A stretch of 5,155 bases of DNA, taken from positions 1-5,155 of the forward strand of contig WFMX01000084.1 of NCBI GenBank assembly GCA_015488875.1. The letters are read 5' to 3'. Shown one piece after another: positions 1 through 5,155 of the stretch; position 1 is the first letter of the stretch; each line of letters starts with the position of its first letter. The position numbers were made by a program, and so were the translations under genes. The notes under the pieces were generated by a model. The model made no database searches. It was given only the letters and a program-made list of their open reading frames with translations, and was not told the origin of the DNA. Source of the stretch: Campylobacterota bacterium. Its GTDB lineage: Bacteria > Campylobacterota > Campylobacteria > Campylobacterales > Sulfurovaceae.

Positions 1-1059
1 ATAGAGAGCGGTCTGCAGGCTGATTTTGACATAAAATCCATATATAAAAATGGATATTATATAGATATAAATATCAGAGAGTTCAAGAAAAAAGAGAACT
101 TTGTCATATTCATAGATGATGTCAGCAAATCTACAGAGAAAAATCAAGCTATACTGCAAGATAGAAATAGTAATGAACTACTCATCAAAGAATTAGCTTA
201 TAAAAATCAACTCTTAGATAGATATCAAAAGGCATCTAAGCGATCTATCCCATCTATACATTTGGATAAAAACTTTATAATACGAGATATTAACTCTAAT
301 TTCCTAAATCTACTTGACTACTCTTTGACTGACTTGGTGGATATTGGTTTTGAGACAATAGTCTCCAATGCTAGCCTACTAGATCGAGATGAGATTTTGT
401 CACATATGTATGAGAAAAAGATATATAATACAACTATGCAGTTAGAGAAAACATGTGGTGATAGCATTTTTATCAATGGTACATTTGTGCCTATATGTGA
501 TGGCAAATATAATTTGAGTGAGATAGTACTTTTCGCCCATGATATCACTACGCAAAAGCAGTGTAGCTTGTATTTTGAAGATCAGGCAGTCACTGATACT
601 CTAACCAAGCTACTCAATAGATTTGGTTTTGAGCAGAAGATAGATAAGCTTTTGGAAGATGGTGATGAGTTTGCATTACTGTTTATGGACTTAAATCTTT
701 TCAAAAATATCAACGATACTTATGGACACTACTTTGGAGACTGTATATTGTCAGAGGTTGGCAGTAGGTTGAGAGATATTTTTAATAACGAGACTATAAT
801 TGCTAGATATGGCGGTGATGAATTCATAGTCCTCACTAAGAGATGTAGTGCAGAAGAGATAGAGGATGTCTCAAAAAAGATTATGCAAAGTATAGGCAGG
901 GAGTATATCGTAGATGAAAAGGTGCTGAAGATAGGGGTAAGTATAGGAGTATCACGCTATCCAGAAGATGCAACTACTAAAACTAAACTACTACAAAAAG
1001 CCGATAAAGCTATGTATAGAGTCAAAAAAGCTAAAATCAAAAAAAGGCAAAGCCAATGA
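1..1059 (+). CDS. PAS-GGDEF diguanylate cyclase, 5'-truncated by the window edge
   Basis: Predicted to make the second messenger c-di-GMP from two GTP. The reading frame is open from base 1 (352 codons visible), so the gene begins upstream; the TTG at 262 is internal and has no ribosome binding site. Visible residues 1-50 look like the end of a sensor domain (beta strands ending VIFIDDVSK), followed by a helical linker (about 51-82). A PAS-like domain covers about 84-187 and ends HDITTQKQ. The GGDEF domain runs from about 195 to 345. Its active site is intact: D230 in DLNLFK (metal), N238 and D247 in NDTYGHYFGD (guanine), and GGDEF at 271-275. The allosteric I-site (RxxD) is replaced by NNET at 262-265, so product inhibition by that route is unlikely. 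No EAL or HD-GYP domain follows. No transmembrane segment is visible, but the missing N-terminus could hold one. The stop overlaps the next start (ATGA), implying translational coupling. The signal sensed is unknown. Confidence 0.93.
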   Translation: MESGLQADFDIKSIYKNGYYIDINIREFKKKENFVIFIDDVSKSTEKNQAILQDRNSNELLIKELAYKNQLLDRYQKASKRSIPSIHLDKNFIIRDINSNFLNLLDYSLTDLVDIGFETIVSNASLLDRDEILSHMYEKKIYNTTMQLEKTCGDSIFINGTFVPICDGKYNLSEIVLFAHDITTQKQCSLYFEDQAVTDTLTKLLNRFGFEQKIDKLLEDGDEFALLFMDLNLFKNINDTYGHYFGDCILSEVGSRLRDIFNNETIIARYGGDEFIVLTKRCSAEEIEDVSKKIMQSIGREYIVDEKVLKIGVSIGVSRYPEDATTKTKLLQKADKAMYRVKKAKIKKRQSQ

Positions 1060-1346
1060 GTAGAGATACAGAGAAAAAGGCTTGCTACTGTGCAGAACGA
1101 GGCAATCCAAAGATGAAAGAGTTCTTTGCGGATATACCTGATGGATATTGTGGCATTTGTGATGTCTGCGGTGAATATGGTCACATGATGGCACATCCAC
1201 GATCTCCTACTACTGGTAGTTGGTGTGATGAACATTATGAAGAGCTATTATCATATAAGATATTTACGCTAAATGACATCGTATCTATAGCTTTTCTTAT
1301 CGCCATATTGCTGTTGGCTACTATTGTCATATACTCCATTTGGTAG
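1056..1346 (+). CDS. Small Cys/His-rich membrane-anchored protein, probable zinc-ribbon-like, function unknown
   Basis: A 96-residue protein I cannot assign to a named family. The N-terminal two thirds is soluble and rich in possible metal ligands: C10-x-C12, then C32-x2-C35-x2-C38 with H43 and H47, then C57-D-E-H60. Six Cys and three His could hold one or two zinc ions or act as a thiol centre. The stretch CGEYGHMMAHP followed by TGSWCDEHYEEL looks like a conserved zinc-ribbon-type module. Residues about 75-95 form one hydrophobic helix, so it is probably a tail-anchored membrane protein with the Cys domain in the cytoplasm; this topology is inferred. There is no signal peptide. The ATG overlaps the cyclase stop by 4 nt (ATGA), and an A-rich AAAAGG lies 8 nt upstream of the start, which supports it. 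Only 9 nt separate it from the transporter gene, so the two are surely co-transcribed. The ordered Cys pattern and coupling argue that it is a real gene. Confidence 0.82.
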   Translation: MSRDTEKKACYCAERGNPKMKEFFADIPDGYCGICDVCGEYGHMMAHPRSPTTGSWCDEHYEELLSYKIFTLNDIVSIAFLIAILLLATIVIYSIW

Positions 1347-1355
1347 GCATATATA

Positions 1356-2573
1356 GTGTCATACAAAATCAATAATGCAAAAAATGCTATACATGGCTTT
1401 TTTCTCTCCTTGGCAGTGACAGTGGCGGAGCCATCTACTATATTGCCCCTCATAGTAAACCATTTTAGTTCAGATCTTATATTGGTGGGTCTGTTTGCAT
1501 CGCTACTTAGAGGTGGAGCGATAGCTGTACAACTCTTTGCAGCTTTTTATGCACAGGGTTATAGTCGTGTTTTGCCATACCTTAGAGTAGTATTCTTTTT
1601 TAGATTTTTCTCATGGTTTATGATAGGGGTAGCCATATATATAGTGGGCGATAGCAACAAATCTTTGACGCTTTGGTTGATAGGTATCGGTCTATTTTTC
1701 TTCTCATTTTCAGCAGGTTTTGGGGGTATATATTTCAAAGAACTCATAGCCAAAGTCTTCAGCAGGGAAGAGCGAGGCAAGACTATGGCAAATAAGCAAC
1801 TCTTTTCATCGCTTGCAGCTATCATCAGTGGTGGTGTGACAGCTCTCATCTTGGAGAACTTCGAAGCACCTACAAGCTATGCATATCTCTTTATGATTAG
1901 CTCTTTGTTTATGTCTATAGGTCTGTTTGCTTTTGCTACTATAGATGAGCCAATCAAAGAAAATATATCTCAAAGAGAGGGGTCGTTTGGGCTATTTATC
2001 AAAAACTCAGCACTACTATTGAGTGGCGATATGAGGCTAAAGTACCAAATATCCATCTCTCTTCTTGGCTATTCGTTTCTGTTTTCACTACCATTTATTA
2101 TATTGCGAGCCAAAGATAGTTTTGAGCTTACAGGATGGCTTTTGGGTGGATTTGTCACTATCCAAATGATAGGTAGCATGCTTGGCAATCTACTACTATG
2201 GAAGAGGTTTGCTGCGGACTATATACGGATGATCCAGTATGCTTTTGTTTTGGTGATAGTGGCTTTTGCTATAGCTATATATGCTCATTCACCACTATCC
2301 TACGGTATCATATTTTTACTCTTTGGCGTATCTATAGATGGATTTCGCAATGCAGATATGAACCTCATATTAGAAATTGCTCCTGAAGAGAAGCGACCAG
2401 TATATATAGCCATACACTCTACTATCACATCAATAGGTCTATTTTTTGCTATACCTGGGGGATATATATTGAAATATCTTGGATATGATGTACTGTATGT
2501 ATTTACACTATTTATGTTGATCTTGGGTCTAATGCTTACCTTTAGATTGAAATTGGAGCAAGACAGTGTGTGA
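1356..2573 (+). CDS. Major facilitator superfamily (MFS) transporter, substrate unknown
   Basis: A 405-residue integral membrane protein with about twelve hydrophobic helices (roughly 13-35, 41-62, 72-97, 103-123, 147-167, 173-194, 233-252, 259-281, 290-309, 313-330, 348-371 and 376-395). The longer polar stretch between helices 6 and 7 (195-232) fits the usual MFS central loop. Charged cytoplasmic loops, FSREERGKTMANKQ at 135-148 after helix 4 and APEEKRPVY at 342-350 after helix 10, sit at pseudo-symmetric places in the two halves, as in MFS proteins. Length is normal for the family. The start is GTG: no in-frame ATG exists before residue 89, and GTAGG lies 8 nt upstream, which is only a weak Shine-Dalgarno. 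It lies 9 nt after the small Cys-rich gene and 28 nt before the SQR gene. That context makes transport of a sulfur compound or related metabolite conceivable, but nothing in the sequence shows the substrate or direction of transport. Confidence 0.9.
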   Translation: MSYKINNAKNAIHGFFLSLAVTVAEPSTILPLIVNHFSSDLILVGLFASLLRGGAIAVQLFAAFYAQGYSRVLPYLRVVFFFRFFSWFMIGVAIYIVGDSNKSLTLWLIGIGLFFFSFSAGFGGIYFKELIAKVFSREERGKTMANKQLFSSLAAIISGGVTALILENFEAPTSYAYLFMISSLFMSIGLFAFATIDEPIKENISQREGSFGLFIKNSALLLSGDMRLKYQISISLLGYSFLFSLPFIILRAKDSFELTGWLLGGFVTIQMIGSMLGNLLLWKRFAADYIRMIQYAFVLVIVAFAIAIYAHSPLSYGIIFLLFGVSIDGFRNADMNLILEIAPEEKRPVYIAIHSTITSIGLFFAIPGGYILKYLGYDVLYVFTLFMLILGLMLTFRLKLEQDSV

Positions 2574-2593
2574 CATAAGAGCATAATTTACAA

Positions 2594-2599
2594 AAGGAG
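2594..2599 (+). promoter_or_regulatory. Strong Shine-Dalgarno (AAGGAG) for the SQR gene
   Basis: AAGGAG lies before two adjacent in-frame ATG codons. It is 2 nt from the ATG at 2602 and 5 nt from the ATG at 2605. The second distance is workable and the first is very short, so translation probably begins at 2605 and gives a 487-residue product. This is the best ribosome binding site on the plus strand here, suggesting SQR is the most highly translated gene of the operon. Confidence 0.75.
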
Positions 2600-2601
2600 T
2601 A

Positions 2602-4068
2602 ATGATGAATAAAGAGATGATAAAAGAGGGTATGGAGCTGATAGATTCTCACTTCAAACAAGAGGGAATTTCTCGTAGAGATGCCATCAAAATGTTCGGT
2701 GCAGGTGGTGTGGCTATGCTCATGGGGAGTGGTGTAGCTACAGAAGCGATAGCCTCTAGTAGTGATGTGAAAGCCAAGATACTCATCATCGGTGGAGGAT
2801 TGGCAGGCATCTCAACAGCAGCTAGATTCACAAATTCATTAGACAATCCAGACATCACGGTGTTAGAACCAAATAATAGCTCTGTATCATATCAGCCAGG
2901 ACAGACACTAGTGGGTGCTGGTATATGGGAAGGCTCTGATGTTACATACAAAGTAGATGACTTTATACCAGATGGCGTGACTATCATCAAAGAGAAAGCT
3001 GTAGAGTTCGATCCGACGAACAATACGGTAAAGACAAGTGCTGGAAAAACACTCAAATATGACTATATGGTCGTAGCTGCAGGAGTCAAACTAGACTTTG
3101 CAAAGATCGAAGGACTAGGGATAAAGAACACTATCACAACTAGAGGTGATGATAGCGAAGTCCGTAGAGTTGTAGGTGCAAATGGTATAAGCTCCATCTA
3201 TTTCGCTAATGGTGCAGCAGATACTTGGGTAGAGATGCAGAAATTTATCGCAGATGCCAAGAACGGCAAAAAGGTGCAAGGTCTATTTACGCATCCAAAT
3301 ACACCTATCAAGTGTGGTGGAGCACCCAAAAAGATCATGTATCTGACAGATGCTAGACTTAGGGAGGCAGAGGCTAGAGATAATGCTGAGTTGCTTTTTT
3401 TGCCAAATGGTGACAAGATGTTTGGGGTGAAAGAGTATCATGATGCTATAGTCAAGCAGTTTGAATCTAGAGATATGAAGTGGAACTATAGGCACAATCT
3501 CATAGCGGTTGATCCTGGCAAAAAGATAGCCACTTTCGATAAACATTGGGAAGAGCAAGGTGCTTGGGATCCAGAGCTAGAGGAGAATAGTGTAATCAAG
3601 ATGAATGAAAAGATAGAGATGCCTTATGACTTCATACATATAACACCACCTATGAAAGCAGCAGAAGAGATAGCCAACTCACCTATAGGATCAAGCAAAG
3701 GCTGGGTACCTGTCGACAAAGAGACGCTCCAACATATCAAATATCCGAATGTATTTGCACTTGGTGATATAGCGGCTGTTCCTATGGGCAAAACAGGTGG
3801 TTCAGCTAGAAAACAGTACAAAGTCGTAGTTGACAATATCATATCTATGATGAATGGCAAAGAGTTGACTGCCAAATATGATGGATATACGGTTTGCCCA
3901 CTCATCACGGGCATCGGTACAGTGATGCTAGCAGAGTTCAATTGGTCGAAAAAACCTACACCATCATTTCCATTAGATCCGACACAAGAGAGATGGATAT
4001 GGTGGCTACTCAAAGTGTATTTACTGAAGCCCATGACACAGTACGGCATGCTCTCTGGTAGGGTGTAA
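2602..4068 (+). CDS. sqr: Sulfide:quinone oxidoreductase, type II (SQOR-like), with twin-arginine signal
   Basis: An FAD enzyme of the disulfide oxidoreductase superfamily that oxidises sulfide to a persulfide or polysulfide and passes electrons to the membrane quinone pool. Seen: a Tat-type signal at the N-terminus (SRRDAIKMF, residues 24-32, then a hydrophobic stretch 33-46 and possible cleavage after AIA at 51); the dinucleotide fold IIGGGLAG at 62-69; YQPGQTLVGAG at 97-107; Cys238 in TPIKCGGAP; the second FAD motif FALGDIAAVP at 385-394; and Cys432 in YDGYTVCPLITG. These two Cys are the only ones in the protein and match the catalytic pair of human SQOR (C201 and C379, as I recall them). 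The tail LLKVYLLKPMTQYGML is like the membrane-associating end of SQOR. Similarity to human SQOR runs along the whole length, including PNTPxKCxGAP, KIMYL, HxTPPM and DKETLQH. A charged segment at about 315-340 is longer than in SQOR. It is the last gene of the operon, ending at a convergent junction. Flavocytochrome c sulfide dehydrogenase is less likely, given the tail and the type II motifs. Confidence 0.93.
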   Translation: MMNKEMIKEGMELIDSHFKQEGISRRDAIKMFGAGGVAMLMGSGVATEAIASSSDVKAKILIIGGGLAGISTAARFTNSLDNPDITVLEPNNSSVSYQPGQTLVGAGIWEGSDVTYKVDDFIPDGVTIIKEKAVEFDPTNNTVKTSAGKTLKYDYMVVAAGVKLDFAKIEGLGIKNTITTRGDDSEVRRVVGANGISSIYFANGAADTWVEMQKFIADAKNGKKVQGLFTHPNTPIKCGGAPKKIMYLTDARLREAEARDNAELLFLPNGDKMFGVKEYHDAIVKQFESRDMKWNYRHNLIAVDPGKKIATFDKHWEEQGAWDPELEENSVIKMNEKIEMPYDFIHITPPMKAAEEIANSPIGSSKGWVPVDKETLQHIKYPNVFALGDIAAVPMGKTGGSARKQYKVVVDNIISMMNGKELTAKYDGYTVCPLITGIGTVMLAEFNWSKKPTPSFPLDPTQERWIWWLLKVYLLKPMTQYGMLSGRV

Positions 4069-4106
4069 GAACTAGAAGTAAATTAAAACCTAAATCATTA
4101 TTATGT

Positions 4107-4151
4107 GGGGAGAGAGGTAGCACTTGCTTTATTTGTAAAGGCTATCACCCC
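4107..4151. terminator. Imperfect hairpin between convergent genes, possible bidirectional terminator
   Basis: The arms pair as GGGG (4107-4110) with CCCC (4148-4151), GGTAGC (4116-4121) with GCTATC (4141-4146, one G-U pair), and CTTTA (4127-4131) with TAAAG (4136-4140) around a TTTG loop. The left arm carries two unpaired 5-nt stretches (4111-4115 and 4122-4126) and the right arm one unpaired A (4147). It fills most of the 82-bp convergent gap between the SQR stop and the SGNH stop, where a terminator is expected. No T-tract follows on either strand, so intrinsic termination is unproven; it may instead act as a 3'-end stabiliser. Confidence 0.4.
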
Positions 4152-5122
4152 TATCGTATCGTTGATTCTGTCTCATCTATAAACTTGCCTATCGCTTCAG
4201 CTCCTATAGCACTTCCTTGATCATTGAGATGTGATCTATCTGCGAAGTACTTATCCTTTAGATGCAATTTTTCATGCAGACTAAGAAAATAACCACCGTT
4301 TTCTCTCATTATTTTACTGATTCTTTTTGGGAAACTTTTCATAAGTACTTGTATATGCTCGTATCCATCAACTAGAGGTTGTCTATATGGCTGTTGCACA
4401 AAATAAAATTTGATCCCCTTGTCAGTTATCCTCTTTGTCATTCTCTCTACTGCTTTGAATGCTCCTGGGTTTTGAGTAGAGCCATGTGGTATAGACCATC
4501 TCCTCTGTATGATGTCATCACCATATATATGTAGAGGTACACTACCTGTATGATCAAATCCCAAATATGGGAACTTGTTGTTTTGACCATGCTTTTCACT
4601 CCACTCCCTCTCTCTATTGTAACAAAAATATAGATCTTTACAAGCTCCAAACATAAGTTTGGCATATTCAAATATATTTAACTCATGTCGCATATATCTA
4701 ATGAGAAGCTTTGGATTATAATCATGAAACTTTGATGGATATGGAAAATCTGAAAATTGTGCAGAGTATATGACTCTTTTTAGATTTGGGAAAGCATCAG
4801 TAAGTAGGAGTAGTTGCCCTACTTGAAAGGCACTAGCCTCATATACAGATAGATTGAGTACATGATTTGCTTTTTTTGAAGCCTTCTCTAAGTATGCACC
4901 CTGTACATCATTGAGTCCTATAGATGAGCCTACTATAATGGTATCTACCTTATCTGGGTCTATATGCTCTCTGATGAATTTGATCTTTGCATCAAAGGAT
5001 ATGCGATTGGTTATAGCTATGGGGTAGTTCGTCGAGAAGTGATATATATACGCTACGACCAACAGTAAAATGGTAGCAAATATGATAAATAGATTTCTCA
5101 CATAGTTTCGATACTTTTTCAT
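4151..5122 (-). CDS. Membrane-anchored SGNH-hydrolase-like protein, probable MBOAT partner
   Basis: A 323-residue protein with a short basic N-terminus and one hydrophobic helix (about 9-29), followed by a domain that would lie in the periplasm. Two SGNH-type signatures are visible: VGSSIGLND at 64-72, where Ser66 or Ser67 would be the nucleophile, and DRSHLND at 295-301, giving the Asp/His pair (D295, H298) in the expected DxxH form near the C-terminus. NLSVYEAS at 90-97 could be the next conserved block. It is not a classic GDSL lipase; the anchor plus this layout resembles proteins that work with MBOAT acyltransferases in O-acylation of surface polysaccharides (the AlgJ/AlgX or PatB role), which I infer. 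The start is supported by AGGA 7 nt upstream. Nine bases separate it from the stop of the preceding minus-strand gene, whose tail looks like an MBOAT protein. The acyl acceptor cannot be read from the sequence. DltD-like function is an alternative. Confidence 0.82.
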   Translation of the reverse strand: MKKYRNYVRNLFIIFATILLLVVAYIYHFSTNYPIAITNRISFDAKIKFIREHIDPDKVDTIIVGSSIGLNDVQGAYLEKASKKANHVLNLSVYEASAFQVGQLLLLTDAFPNLKRVIYSAQFSDFPYPSKFHDYNPKLLIRYMRHELNIFEYAKLMFGACKDLYFCYNREREWSEKHGQNNKFPYLGFDHTGSVPLHIYGDDIIQRRWSIPHGSTQNPGAFKAVERMTKRITDKGIKFYFVQQPYRQPLVDGYEHIQVLMKSFPKRISKIMRENGGYFLSLHEKLHLKDKYFADRSHLNDQGSAIGAEAIGKFIDETESTIR

Positions 5123-5129
5123 ATAGATG

Positions 5130-5133
5130 TCCT
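5130..5133 (-). promoter_or_regulatory. Shine-Dalgarno (AGGA) for the SGNH-like gene, overlapping the upstream stop codon
   Basis: On the minus strand, TTTTTAGGACATCTATATG places AGGA 7 nt before the ATG at 5122. The AG of this site is also the end of the TAG stop of the preceding gene, so terminating ribosomes finish on the next initiation site. This supports both the chosen start and co-translation of the two genes. Confidence 0.65.
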
Positions 5134-5155
5134 AAAAATTGAAATAGATAAATTC
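5132..5155 (-). CDS. C-terminal end of an upstream gene, probably an MBOAT-family O-acyltransferase
   Basis: Only seven codons and a TAG stop lie in the window, reading EFIYFNF. A hydrophobic aromatic tail of the form FIYFxF is, from memory, a common C-terminus of MBOAT proteins of the AlgI/DltB/PatA group. The stop sits 9 nt before an SGNH-like gene on the same strand, which is the usual partner. MBOAT proteins are polytopic membrane enzymes that pass acyl groups across or at the membrane to polysaccharide or peptidoglycan acceptors. The fragment is far too short for homology, so the identification rests on the tail and the gene order. It could be chance open reading frame at the window edge. 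Confidence 0.5.
   Translation of the reverse strand, partial: EFIYFNF

Noticed and set aside
262..1059. GGDEF gene starting at the TTG at 262
   Set aside because: The same frame is open back to base 1 with sensible sensor-domain and linker residues, and no ribosome binding site precedes the TTG. The gene is truncated by the window instead.
2198..2386. 62-codon plus-strand frame inside the MFS gene
   Set aside because: It is in another frame of transmembrane coding sequence, which gives Cys/Tyr/Phe-rich shadow peptides; no start signal is seen.
2547..2587. Possible internal promoter before the SQR gene (TTGAAA or TTGGAG with CATAAT)
   Set aside because: The spacings are about 29 and 23 nt, too long for a sigma-70 promoter. 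A -10-only promoter is possible but cannot be told from the AT-rich background.
3624..4049. 141-codon minus-strand frame opposite the SQR gene
   Set aside because: It lies wholly antisense to highly conserved SQR motifs, has no ribosome binding site and shows no recognisable domain; it is a shadow of the coding strand.
2602..4068. Flavocytochrome c sulfide dehydrogenase flavoprotein (FccB)
   Set aside because: The Tat signal fits, but the body has SQOR type II motifs (PNTPxKC, YDGYTxCPLxTG, DKETLQH) and a membrane-associating tail, and no cytochrome subunit gene is next to it in the visible region.

Overview
The window looks like a chromosomal piece of a sulfur-oxidising member of the Campylobacterota (Sulfurovum/Sulfurimonas-like). 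This is inferred from the AT-rich DNA, heavy use of ATA (Ile) and AGA (Arg) codons, tight gene packing, and a sulfide:quinone oxidoreductase beside a c-di-GMP signalling gene. The genus cannot be fixed from the sequence alone.

Layout. Bases 1-4068 hold four plus-strand genes that read as one operon. They are (i) the 3' part of a PAS-GGDEF diguanylate cyclase, open from the first base of the window; (ii) a 96-residue Cys/His-rich protein with one C-terminal membrane helix, joined to the cyclase by an ATGA overlap; (iii) a 12-helix MFS transporter starting at GTG 9 nt later; and (iv) a type II (SQOR-like) sulfide:quinone oxidoreductase starting 28 nt after the transporter, with a strong Shine-Dalgarno sequence and a twin-arginine signal. 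Bases 4069-4150 are a short convergent intergenic region with an imperfect hairpin. Bases 4151-5155 lie on the minus strand: a membrane-anchored SGNH-hydrolase-like protein, preceded at the window edge by the last seven codons of another gene. The tail of that gene (EFIYFNF) looks like the C-terminus of an MBOAT acyltransferase.

How the genes may work together. The plus-strand operon suggests a sulfide-oxidation module: an exported SQR oxidises sulfide at the membrane and reduces quinone, an MFS protein of unknown substrate may move a sulfur species or metabolite, a probable metal- or thiol-binding small membrane protein sits between them, and a c-di-GMP synthase is co-transcribed. The functional links are inferred from gene order only. 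The minus-strand pair resembles the MBOAT plus SGNH arrangement used for O-acylation of cell-surface polysaccharides, and is probably unrelated to the sulfur operon. I see no tRNA, rRNA, CRISPR array, insertion sequence or prophage signal. The most unusual points are the Tat signal on a type II SQR, the uncharacterised Cys-rich small protein, and the co-operonic diguanylate cyclase that lacks the inhibitory I-site.
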